64,000 bases of DNA from Setaria digitata (taxonomy: Eukaryota > Nematoda > Chromadorea > Rhabditida > Setariidae), in NCBI GenBank assembly GCA_003640385.1, contig RCAB01000067.1, positions 1 to 64,000 of the forward strand, given 5' to 3'. The notes under the pieces were generated by a model. It saw only the letters and a list, made by a program, of their open reading frames with translations. It made no database searches and had not been told where the DNA came from. Positions 1-12,800 of this stretch are shown one piece after another. The translations under genes were made by a program, and so were the position numbers. Every line of letters starts with the position of its first letter. Positions within the stretch are counted from its first letter, which is position 1.

Positions 1-853
1 AAAAAAAAAAAACAAATATACTGTTTCAAAATATTTAATGAAAATTCAAAATTTAAAAATATTTCGCAGAAAATTGAAATAAAAAATCATTCTTATATTG
101 TTCTCCATAGCGCAAATCATCGGTGTGTTTTATAATTAATTTCGAATTTAATTTAAGAATTATCTGTAACTTCGCGAGTGTTAATAGTATGTATGTTGCT
201 GTTTGAATAAATAATTTTTTGAAATTCTTTGGATAACGAAATTTAAATCTCATCGTTTTACAACAATTTCTATGAGCATCAAAACAAAAATCCATTTAAA
301 TATTATTGTTACGATTGCAAATTGAGAGTTTATGATCAGCCACATTTCAGACAAAATATTTTGTCCTTTTTTTTTCTATATTGTTTTTGTATGTTGTAAA
401 CAAAATTACATGTGCTAAAAATAGATTTAAAATGTTTAATAAAATTTTGAGACATTTGGTCCTCAAAGTTCTTTTTGTATCAATTAATGATAATGATTGA
501 ACATCTGCAGTCACTGTAATTGTTTGAGTCCAATTAAAATGATCAAATCAAACAAAATTCGGGCCTTTCAGGACAATAAGCTAAATTGCAACCGATATTA
601 CAGGGGATGTAATATTGAATATGCTTAGTATATTTTAAGTAAATAATTATTTTATAATAACAATAAAGTGCTAACTGTATGAAATACGATTCAGACCGTT
701 TTATTGTTGTTATTAAATTAAACGATTTCTGTTCTTGATAATTTGGCAACAATTATTTGAATAACATAATTAACTTTAGACATTTAACACCATTTAATGA
801 TAGTTATAAGATCACATTACCCAAGTAAATTTTAACTGTAAGTAATTATTTAC
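1..853. other. Intron or 3' flank of gene 1, no exon seen
   Basis: This stretch lies downstream, in the minus-strand sense, of the last exon I can place for the large minus-strand gene. It begins with a poly-A run and is AT-rich throughout. Open frames here are short, use AT-driven codons such as Phe, Ile, Lys and Asn, and lack convincing acceptor and donor pairs. Because the exon ending at 854 is followed by a good donor (GTAAAT), the gene continues past the left edge. I see no other supported feature. Confidence 0.5.
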
Positions 854-3800
854 CTTATCTGTTTTCCCCCATTTTGAAGTATGAGTATCGATACTGCTAC
901 TGTAGCTTGATAAGGCCTCTCTCTCCTCAGGTTTTCGATATTTCTCATCCTAAAAAATTCTAAATTAATTAGAAGTTCCTAAAATTTGAGTAGGCAATTT
1001 TCCAATTTCGAAAATTAATAAACAGTTTGTATTGGAGACGAACTTCCTCCTTCTCTTTACTTTCATCTTGACGAGTCGACTTTATTATTGCCCATACAGG
1101 TGACCGTCGACGAATTTCTTCTTTTTGCTGAAATGATATATCTTAATTGGATGCAATTCATATTCATTTCTCATCAAATTAGAAAAAGAAGTGCAGTTAC
1201 ATGCTTTTGTGTAATTAAAAATTGTGTTAAGATATACTAATTAAACTATTGGTCATTGGAACTTATGTTACTTTTGATAAATAAGTAAAATAAAATGCAT
1301 TAAGCAACGCGATAGCTTATTTTTATTCCTAGAAATTTTAATAATTAAATGACAAGTTAATGAAATTAGTATCGACTAATCAATTATCAATAGTAGAATT
1401 ATTTCTTTTAATTTTGGGTAGTATTTAATATTAAGAATAAATCTAATTCTTACGGCAACTTCTTCATCAAGTTCACGTGTCTTCTCCAGTGTTGAAGCAG
1501 TAGAATATGAGGCAGTTTGACGCTTCGTATCCCAGGTTTCAGAAGCCAGTATTCGGCCTTTATGATCTTGTTTCACCATGATTGTTGAGGAGGACGTAGA
1601 ACCACCGACAGCATCCGCCACGGGCTTCTCATCTGTGCTAATGCTACCGCGGTGTTGCGATTCCGAACTTTCCCATAGCCCGCGATCTCCCGTTGTTGCT
1701 GGAGGTGTTACAGCAACTGGCGGAAAGTGTTTTATGTCATATTGCCATGCACCTTTAGAAGTTTTCGACCATACTTCCGTTTTCCTCTCCTCCATCCATT
1801 CATGTCGGTGTGGAATCGACTCTTCCACAAGCTAAAGATCAGATTACGAATACTAAGGATAATAATTGGTCGAATAATCTTCGGATTCTGAGCACTTCAA
1901 TTTTGGGATTTTTGATTGTCGTACTTATAATTCAATTACGACTTTTCTGATTATTACAACGAACTGTGGAATGAAATCATGCATTTTAAATAAAATAAAC
2001 TATGACCTTTCCTTATATAGCCTTAAAATTTATTTTCTATTCATTATTTAATTGAAGGAATTTTTTTAAATTACCGACTTTTGAATTATTAGGAAACTTG
2101 GGTAGTTATACCTTTTGAGGTTCATATTCGTGCAGTGAAATCCTACTTGGCTTTTCACCTCTGCGACGACTGATTTCTTGCGAATCATATTCATAAACGG
2201 TAATCTGATAAGTTAATTACTAAATATGAGCACTAATATATAATAAAAAACTAAATAAACACAAAAAATTCGTTTTCACTTTAAATTTTTCCAGAATTCA
2301 TCAATTTCATCTGAATTCTACTAGTAAATTAAATTTGCACGAATTTCAAATTACAATAAGTTTTCGTCGCAGGTTAATTGAAGCACACAAAATTGGCAAA
2401 AAAGAAACAGTCAAAGATTTATATGCCTAAATCTATATATTTGCACACATATTTCATAAATAATAATTAAATGAGATCGAGCAAAAGTAATGTAACAGCA
2501 TCAATTCAGAATTTTGAAAACTAAATATTAGACAATACAATTCCAAAGAAACAATTACTAGCTTAGTAATTAAAATATTTTAATTACTTACTTGTTCAGT
2601 TTGACGTATCGGCGAAATGTACCGTGTGTCGGATGATGTGTCAGGAGAACTTTCTTCTCGTTTCTAAAATGAATAATTTCATTTTATATCTTTATGCATA
2701 CGTTGTTACTTCTCCTCCTAATATGAAACTGAATATTTTTGAAAATTTTCAGAAAAAAAAAAAACTGAAGTGGGAAAAAACTGAAGAGAATAGAAAAGAA
2801 AAAAGGAAGAAAATAAATTATAACCGTGGTTCATTTTTGGATTAATTCAATTATTAATAAATTGTTCTTGAAGTTTTACATTGGATTATTACTTTTCTAG
2901 GTGATAGAAATCGAATATGATTTTATTTGATTGCGCGATTGAAATAGTGAATAAAATTTTAATTAATAAAATCGTAGTAATATAAATAAATATTTAATTT
3001 TGGTCTCTTTTTTTCAAATAAACTGTTAGATAATACAAATCAATTCTTTCCTTTTTTGAGAAACGAAGAACCATCATTATTTTTGTTACGCTACTTCGTT
3101 ATTTTTATCCTTTTTCATTATTTCCATTATTTTTAATATTTCTAATAGAAAAGTAACCAATCGTTTAGAACAAATGCTAATTAACAATCCAAAATTATTG
3201 ACAAGTGAGTTTCAATTAGGAAAATAATAATAAGTCTTTGGTACATTATTTCCTTTTGTATTTATAAATTTTGCATTTACTTGTAAATTGACTTTTACGG
3301 ACCAAAGACGACTTTTTTAGAATTTTTTATATTTGTAAAAGCAATACTAACGGACTTTGAAGATTTCTGGTAGAAAATAGACTGAGTATTAATGGTGAAG
3401 AATAGCAATATTGATTGATTTTGGTGATCGAGGTTAAATAGAACTCTTGAAGGTGACGTGACAGTAATGATTTTTTTTTTGTGGAGCTTTTCTCTCCCAG
3501 TTGTGCTGCATGGACAAAGCCTACTGTATCCCAGTTACGCTGTATGCATAAAGCTTACCGTATCCAGGCTATGCTGCATCGATGTACTGTCTTCTGGCCC
3601 ACTTTTGATCACTTCAGCATCAACAACTTCGTAATCAATCTTTTTGTATTTACCACCTAATGGTGTTGTCTTAAATTCGACCGTTGGCAATAGTTGCTGT
3701 AATTCTTTTGGTTTTGGACCACCCTAAAACGGACATACTATTTCAGCCATTTTTACTTCATTTTTAACAAAAGTGAAAAATTAAAATGCAGCATATTTTC

Positions 3801-6800
3801 AACTTTGATCAGACCTAAAATGAAACATTCGTTCCACTTCATTTACAAATCTCCTGATTAATTAGCAATACTTATTTCCTTGATGTTGCTTAACGCTATT
3901 ACAAAAAATATTCCTCAATTAAAAATTTTTATCCCTTCATTCTCTTTTACAACAGAGAGATGAAAATTCAAAATGACACTGATATTTGCTGCAAAAAAAA
4001 CTTCCCTCCATAATGTTAAAATTCATAGAAGATTGTTTGGAAGTTTAAATACTTTAAAAGTTTTTTTTTTTTTTGTCCATATGAAGTTTTATCTCATTAT
4101 CTGTCTATGAAAATCACAGTTTCAGTATTATCTGCGAAATTTTTGAAAGCGAAGCTTTGATCATAGCAAAACACAAAACATCTTCCACAATTTTTATTCT
4201 TTTTAAACTTTGAGATTTTCAGAATCTCCGGTATCTTCTTTTTTTTTTTTACATAACAGCAAAAATTGCAATTTTCTTTGTTGTTCTATAGAATAAATTT
4301 TTATTCTATTTCTTTGATTCAATGTATGAACGTGAAAAATCATGATGAATTTTCTTGTTTTTTTTTTTTCCTCTCAACTAAAACTTTCATTGGATTATTT
4401 TTCTTCCTTTTGAAACTCAAATTGACAACATTTCAAATTAAAAATGATGGAATTAAGATTAACGCGCTAGCTTGTTTTCATTACTGGCATCATTGAGAAT
4501 AAAATTTGAAAAGTGTCTAAAATACAATAAACACTGGGCAGAATTTTCAGTGAAAAATAAATTCATAAAATGGAAATACATCTTAACTATAGTACTGAAA
4601 AGCTAAAGTTGCCTATTTAAAATCTGAAATGATGATTTCCTCCTTTATTTGCAAGATAAATTATGCAATGCCTACGAACAAATAAGTCTTTAAACAAAAA
4701 TCACTTAATTAACTGCTTGAAAATTGTTTAATATAAAAGATTTTCGGTAATTTATCCTGATTATTTCTTAGATCCAATGAATAATTAGCAAGGAAGTAAG
4801 TAATTGCAACATTATTTGACAGGCAAATATGTTTTATACTGGTAGCATTTTGAAGGTAGCTAATTGTATGATTTTGAAGCAGTACTGACTCAAATCATGA
4901 ATTATTCTCAGTGTTGCAGAAAGTTGTTAGGACTAAAGTTAATTCAGAATGCTTAGCCAGTAAAATATCACTTGGTGAATCGTAGGAAAAATAAGAATTA
5001 AAAAAAGAGGATCGTATTGCTTCTCCAATAACATATGCAGTGAAAAATGCTGATAAGTTATTATAATATTAAGATAATGATATGCTTATCATTTCTGTTC
5101 TCAATAACGCTAATGCCAAAAATAAATTAAACTTGATATTAATTAATGAATAAGACAATTATTTCTCCATACCTTGGGAGTCCATTTATTCCCACTAATT
5201 GGTCGAGAGGTGGACTCATCGGTCCATTGCTTACGAGCATTCATTTCAAATTGCTGAGTTAAGGCTGATACACCAGCTGATTTTGTTGATGTTTCAGTCT
5301 CTGTTACAAGAGTAGAAGCGAATGGTGGAACAGGTGAAGCAGGCAAGCGTGGCTAAACACAAATAATTTTCATTACCGGTACATTAATTAAGTAGCAGGT
5401 CTTATTAAAATTCACCTTTTTTTTAAACTTTTTTCAATTTTTTAATTTTGAGTTTTCTAAATCTGAAAAGTCCTATAAGTAATCAATTCGCCAAATTTGA
5501 GCGTTTTTAATCGTTTAAAATTATTGCTGGTTCAATACTTGATTTCATAATTTGACATTTCTGGTCTGATAATCAGCAAATGATAATTTTTTTATTAAAA
5601 AAAAAATTGAGTCGTCCAATCTTGATGAGTGAGTTTTTCAGCGCTGATAAATAATAAAGATTTCTTTCTTTCCCATAGAAAAAATTCTTACTATAAAATT
5701 AAAATAAAATTTCGGAGAGCGCTTAAAAATTAATCAGAAAAAAAACGAAAAAAAAAAACTTCTGTTCCTGTAAGTGACTAAAAATATTTATAATTTCTAA
5801 CAACTATAAATATATACTGAAGGTTCCTCTTAATTAAGTGAAGAAAGAGACAAATCTTTGTTCTATTCCGTAAACTTTTCCGGAAAGTAATAAAAGAATA
5901 GTAATGAGTCCGGAAAGACTGAACGAGTAAGCAGGTACTGCAACACCTTGTCAACTTTCGTTTTCTTCTCCCAATGATGAACAAAAAAGTGTCATTTGAA
6001 AATTTCCTTCCTTACAGGAAAAAGTAAGAAAAACTTGCACTTCAAGTAGCAAGAATTTAGTCTAAATGCCAAGTATGCTGTTAAAAATATCTTCAGTGTA
6101 CTAATAAAAAGCAGCTTTGAGAATTTCTTTAGGAAAATTAAACTTATATTTTAAATTTGCCCTCAAAATAATGGGGAATATCTAAAAATAATCATTAAAA
6201 GAAGACCATATAATGATAACAACAATGTGATAAGAATAATATTGCATTATTTTTTCAAATGCAAAAATAATAATTATTTAAAAAAAGAACAAATTTCTCT
6301 TCCCCTATAAGAATATTTTACCAAAATAATAAGAATTTGGCAATAACATTTTAAAATGTTAAAATTGAATGAAATTTTTTAAAAAAAATACAGCAATTCT
6401 AAAGTAGCACTTATTGATTTTCGCAAAAGTGCCAAAGAAAGAAATAGAAATTTTTGAAAAATGTTTAACATATTAATAAAATGGTTCAATTGTTCAAGAA
6501 TATTTAGTTTGGAGCACAAAAATTTCAAATCCCCACTTCCTTTTCTTTTTAAATTCTACATTTTTGCATAAATAAAATTTAAATTGATTCATGAATTGAC
6601 TAATAATCGACTTTTGTATAAACATACACAAACCGTTTATCAATTTTATAAAAGTAATTAAAATCACTAGAGGCATGAAGTGAAATATCATTCATGAAAT
6701 TAAACAATTATTTGATTTTTCTTTGGCGCTGCTTTATAATCAGAAATAAATTAAAGTTATTATATATCAAAATTACTAATCGATGTGCTTTAGAAATCAA

Positions 6801-9800
6801 ATATGAGCAAAATTAAAATCCATTTGATTTCTCAAAATAATTTTAAAATATGAAAATTCATAATTATTAAGATTTGCCATTTGAATCTCTCCTTGTTTCC
6901 CGTAACTAAAACCGGAAATACGAACTACTACTACTGACTTTTTTTCTTGCTTCTATCAGTAATTGGAAAAGAACTGTAATCATTTTCAATTACTATGGAG
7001 TTTAAAAAATTTCGGAATTGAAATTAAAAAGCAAAATTCGATGAGATTTTAAAAATGAAGAAAAATTATAGGAAAATAGAGATATAATGAAGGATTTAAG
7101 AATTGTTTTTTATTCTAAAATAAATTTCCTTCTTTTAAGCAAACACTCATGAAATTTCTTATCTTGTAGTCTTTGTCTCCACAACTTTTCTCAAAAATCG
7201 AAGGATTTTCAATAAAACCAAAAATTAAAAACATACAAAAAAAGCAAACTTTTCTTCGTCAAAATTCTAGTTAATTATATTTTGAAAAAAGTAACAATAA
7301 TTTGAGAGTATTCCAGTTCTCGATCAAATTTATCGAGTAATTTTAAAAAGAATGGTGAGTGATTGTATTAGCTATCACAACAGAAATTATAAATGAACAT
7401 TTATGCCAAGGAAATTGCTCGTTTTTATTAATAAAAAGCTTAATTTTTTCAAAAATTAAATTTCAACTGTGAAATTCGCTTTTTTTAAGGAAGTAATTTC
7501 TATCACATATCTTTTTTATGCTTTAAATTGTTTTTTTTTTAAAGAAAAAAAAAAAGGAAAAATAATTAATACATTAATTCTTGGGACGAAAAAAATGACA
7601 CAAAAGCATTTCATTTCAATGCACCAAAAGAAAAAGGATTTTTAAAATTCTAAAAATTTTTATTAACTTTTTTCTAAACATGAAAAGGAAATTCACCGCA
7701 ATTTTACTGCGCCGTCGTTTCTTTGGTTTAACTTCCGCAGCGATTGTATCCGCCACATTAGTAGTTGTTGTACTAGTAGCGCCTAATTTTAACTTACCTT
7801 GCACAGCATTTCCAATACGATTAGCTGTTTTACTAAGGCATAAACACATTTTTTTTTTTAGCTTTTTCTTTTTTTGAGAGAGAGAGGAAAAAAATTTAAA
7901 AAAAAAGTTCGTATCTTTCCAACCAAATTTATGCAGTTATTTGAGCCAAAACAGAAGATGCTGATGAAGAAGAAGAAGAAGAAGTGAATGAAGAAAAGGC
8001 AAATGATTTCAGTGTATGTTTTAAAAATTTCAAAATGACAGGACGACCCAGTCGATGAATGAATGATATACGATTCAAACAAGAAAGATGATCAGTGAAA
8101 AAACCGTTGAAAGAGTAATTAGACCTGAAAATATCGACTTCCATGAAACAGAGTGATACCTGATGAGGTGTACTGTTTTATTGTTAAAATTGCTAAAAAC
8201 CAGGTTAGTTAATTTGATAAAAATTTAAAAAAAAAAAAAAAAAAGCTGAAAGAAAGAAAAATCTTAAAATAAAAAGCATTTATTTTTCCAGGAAAGAATA
8301 ATGTCATTTTCATTAGTAATTTTGATTGACAAATTATCATTTTCTTTTTGTGAAAAAGAAAAAACACTCTTGTTTTTTCTGTAATTTTTTAAATTTTTTT
8401 TGAGCTTTGAAATCTTTGCAATCATTTTTTTGTCCTTTATTCTTTTCACTTTTGATTTTATTTTTGTATAATATAACTTATTTTTTTTCTGCGTGAAAAA
8501 ATTGGCGGCAAAATTTATTTTGTACAGAATTTATTCTAAACTAAAGCGCTCTAAATTTTTCGCTATACGAAAATTTAAATTTATTGCAAAATGAAATGTT
8601 AAAATAAACTCTTGAAATTTCATTTCACATTTCATTTATTTACTCTGTGAAACATATTTTCTGCACTACTTTGTTTCAAACAATTTTTTGGTTGTGAATG
8701 AAATCAGAAGCTAAAAAAAAGTTAGCAAATCTCTACCGAAATTTGGATGCATCTAATTAAAGTTTTATTAGTGTACTATCAAAGTCAGATGTAAATTTTT
8801 GTGCAGTTTCTTTTCATTTAATTTCATCATTCTCTTACTATTATCATGATGATTATTTGATTTTTTAGAATAGAGAATTAGATTTCCGCTATATGCATGG
8901 AGAAAGGTAAAGAAAAAAACTGAAAATCAATTACAGCTACTAAAGGAAAGGTAGGAAAACAAAAGTTGTGCTCTAACTGTAAATACTGAAAACAGGTAAC
9001 GGTGAAAAAAAGTTCTTCATTGCTTAGATTTCTTAACATATTAAAAAGTGAAAAAGTTTGTAAAATGACAAATTGAATGATGAGGAACATGCAAAGTGCG
9101 TAATTTTTTGTATGCAAATGTGTGTTACCTGCATTCTTACCTTTACTGAAACTACTTCTTTTCAAAGAAGCGAGGTGAAATAATACAAATTGCAAATTAA
9201 AGTAATTTATGAGTTGTTTCATTTTGTGTTTCCTCTTCTATTTTGCTAGGTTCCAATAATTAAAAAACTTCCATTATCTCACTCTGTTTAAGTCTGAAAT
9301 TTATCATTTGAAAAGAAAAAAAAAATGATAACTAATAATTACTGCTTCCGTCACTTCGTAAAAAAATCGTTGCTTTAATTTTTCTTGCAACCTAAAAAAT
9401 CAAATAACAATCAATATTTGTCACAGAGGATCACTATTATTTCTTATTATTATCATTTTCATCATTATCATTTATCACTGTCGTTGTTGCTGCTACTATT
9501 ATAATGCGATTATCACTACTATTTTTACATTACTACTATTGTTACCATTATTAACATTCATGTTCCAAGCCGGTATATTTATGAAAAAGAAAGGCATTAA
9601 ATTAATTTCAAATTTAAATATGTCACATTATGAAAGTATTTGGCTTTTTTACCATGGGAATGTTTCGGGTTAATTTTTTTTTTTTTTTTTTTTCGTTCCC
9701 AGTGAGGATGAATTAATTTCACGACACATTTACACAATCTGACAATAAAAGGTCAATATTTTAAAATTTATTAAAATTTTCGGTTAATTATAAGTATCCT

Positions 9801-12800
9801 GTAATTTCAATGATCATTTTTGTCTGATAAAAAAGGCACGTTTGAAATAATTTAAACAAAACCACTGCCATTTCATATAATTATTTTTTAAAAATTGTTC
9901 CAATGAAAAAAAAAAAGGAGAAAATTTAAATAATTTCGAAAATAATGATAATTGAAAATTTCTGTAATTTTGAAACTGCATGATTTTTGTTTAGAAACAT
10001 TATCAATTCCATTAACAGACAAAATTTTAGTGAAGCAAATCTGCATAAATCATTAATTGCATTAGCCAATTAATTAAATGTTTTTAAGTGTCATATAGTA
10101 GGAGTGACTCACTTCCTATTGCACTGTACTCCATAAAACAGTACTTGATATAATGGCATGCACAATTAATAGCTCATTAAAAATTAACTCTAATTAGTAA
10201 TCAATAATCTCACAATGGATTGATCCACAATTTCACAATTTGTTATGTTAACAATAAATAAAAGTAACTGTAAAACTCCCAATATTTTGTGAAACAAAAC
10301 GAAACTTTTAAAGATTATTTATACGATCAAATAAATTTTACCTGCAAGACTATTAACGAAATTCATTTCATTTGCATCTTCATATTTTAATTAATTAATT
10401 CCTTCTGAGATTTTAAATAATAGATGAAAAAACATAAAGTTTATTTTGTTAAAGATCGTGATTACACTGTTTCAATTTATTGCAACCATTATTATTCTTA
10501 TTTATTATAGTAATAAGTATTGTAATCATGGTTTTCACCATCGCAATTCATTTTTATTATCGTCTTTTATTCCTTTCAAATTTGAAGTCATTTCATCAAA
10601 AAAAAAAAGATTCAAAATGGCCCATTTTATCGAAATTTTTTAACTGATCATATGTTGGCTTTTTTGTTACAAGTGCCCTAATTGTTTATTTTCAGGTAAA
10701 ATTTAACAAAAATGAAGAAAAAGTTTTTCCAAGAAAAATGACAAAACAAACTTTTGTAATATGAGCCACCATTTCATTATCATTCTTCATTAATCAGAAT
10801 GTTGGAATTGTGGATGAATGAAAAATAAAAAAAAAAAGAAGGCAGTAAATATGATTCCATATATTTGGAATTTGCAAATTTTATTTCAAATTTAAATTTT
10901 TGAAACAAAAGAAAATTTGATGTTAATAACGCTACGAAAAGGTATATAAATGTTTCTGATTCCAAAAAATCTATTGGCAGTATATTTGAGTTTTATTTTT
11001 TGATTAATCAGTGTGGGATATAATGATACTATCTGAAAATGAAATAATGGAATTGAAAGCAGATGGCGTAATAACTGTAGTAAAGTAAGGGAAATGAAAT
11101 TAAGTGACGAAATGGGTGAGTGAAATAATGGAATTGAAATCAAATGACAAAATAATTGGAGCGAAGTGATGAACTGAAATGAAGTGGTGAAATAACTGTA
11201 ACGAAATAACGGAATTGAACTGGGAGAAAAATAACTGTAATGGAGTAATGCAGTAATACATAAAAGTTACTGAATTTCACTTCTTATTCTCCAACAATAG
11301 GAACATGAAAATAATCCTGCTTAATAATTTGTAAACATCTCTCAGAGATGAACTATTTTTAATTTTCAATTCAGTGGAGAGGCAAATGCTGATAGAAAGT
11401 CTTAATTAATTATTAATAATAAACTTAAAAAAAGGATACATAAATGTACCTCAATGGAATATTTGAATAAGGAATACTTGATCATTCTTCGCTGCTCCAG
11501 TTTTTACAGATGTAATTGAATTCAGTAATTTTAAAAAAGTGATAATTTAATAAGTTTTAGCAGATAGCAAAACAAAACGAAAATTGGAAGTTGCTGAATG
11601 GAAAATTGTCCGGTCGACTGTTTGATAAATAAGTCAAAAACTGTTGAGATTGGGTAAACTTCAAATATTTTCAAAAGATTGGTACAATTGCACTTTTTTT
11701 TTATAATTGGATAAAATGAGAGAAAAAGAGAAAGAGAAGTGATGAAAAGAAAAGTGAAATAAAAATTGTTTTAATTGATAAACAAATAAATAAGTTGACA
11801 GGAAGAGCAATGAATTACTCAGTAAATATTTGCAATAAATGAATGTTATAGTATTTACTCAATCTTTTTTTTTTTTTAAAAAAACTCCTCAACTTATGAT
11901 AATTTTGCTCAAGAAAAATAAGGAAGTTGGAGAGCTTTTGTTTTATCAACAATTAATTTTAATTTTTTCTTATTTTGCCTTTTTATGTTTTCCCAGTTCT
12001 GTTGCCCTTTTTTTTTTTAATTATCGATTAAAAAAATAAAATGATGAATAATACATCAAATGATTTTATTGTATCACTGATTGCAATTTCACCTTGACAA
12101 AAATTTCTTCTGTTTTAATTTGTGAAAGTTTTGTGCATTGGAAAGTCAAAATTTTTGTTCCTCGAAAATTCAAAAGAAATGATAATTAGTCGATGTCTCA
12201 TAATTCTTTATCATGATAAGGAAAAAAAGCAATCATTTACTAAATTTTGAGCCGAAAAATCTCGAGTGGAAATGTTGCCTATCTGTGGTATCATTCCTGG
12301 CTTTTTTTTCTTCCTCCTTCAAATCAGTTTAACATTTAACTCTGCTTTCTTTCCGGTTTCTTTTCGTGATCAAGAAAAATCATTTTAGTGTCACCAATGC
12401 AGCCTAAGCAGTCTGATAAGGTCGTGAAACTGTGTTCTAACTGGAACCATTCATTAGAGCTATGATCTGGCCTAGAATCTACAGATAGTAACTAGTTCAA
12501 GATCGAACGATTCAGACAATAAAGAATCGGAAATTCGGTGAACATAAAGACGAAAATCAGTAAACCTTTCTCCCGGAAAGTATATCTGGTGTTTCTTTGT
12601 AACATTTCAATAATTCTTAATTTTAGTGATTTTTGATAGAATGGAAGGTTTCCCTTTAAAAAATTTAATGACTTTTTCGGTTAAATTTTTTTTGAAAGGA
12701 TTATGCCATATAATTTAATGTTTAAATTGTCGATTAATTGAATTGAAAGTTTAAAAATTGCGAAATTGAGTGAAAAATGAAAAGAAAACATTTTTCATTC

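Noticed and set aside
1578..1835. Plus-strand frame of 85 codons opposite the largest exon of gene 1
   Set aside because: It is the antisense shadow of exon 1831-1454. The minus-strand reading has proper splice sites and joins neighbouring exons in phase.
7680..7877. Plus-strand frame resembling a small hydrophobic secreted peptide
   Set aside because: It overlaps the minus-strand alternative first exon, which has a matching donor and phase. The hydrophobicity follows from antisense of Thr, Ala and Lys codons and from a poly-T tail.
8878..9222. Minus-strand frame of 114 codons in an intron of gene 1
   Set aside because: It is rich in Phe, Leu and Ile from AT-rich sequence and has no splice sites joining it in phase to neighbours and no recognisable family.
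12370..12600. GC-richer patch in the 7.9 kb intron
   Set aside because: Frames on both strands are broken by stops within 20-30 codons and no acceptor-donor pair fits the phase of the neighbouring exons.
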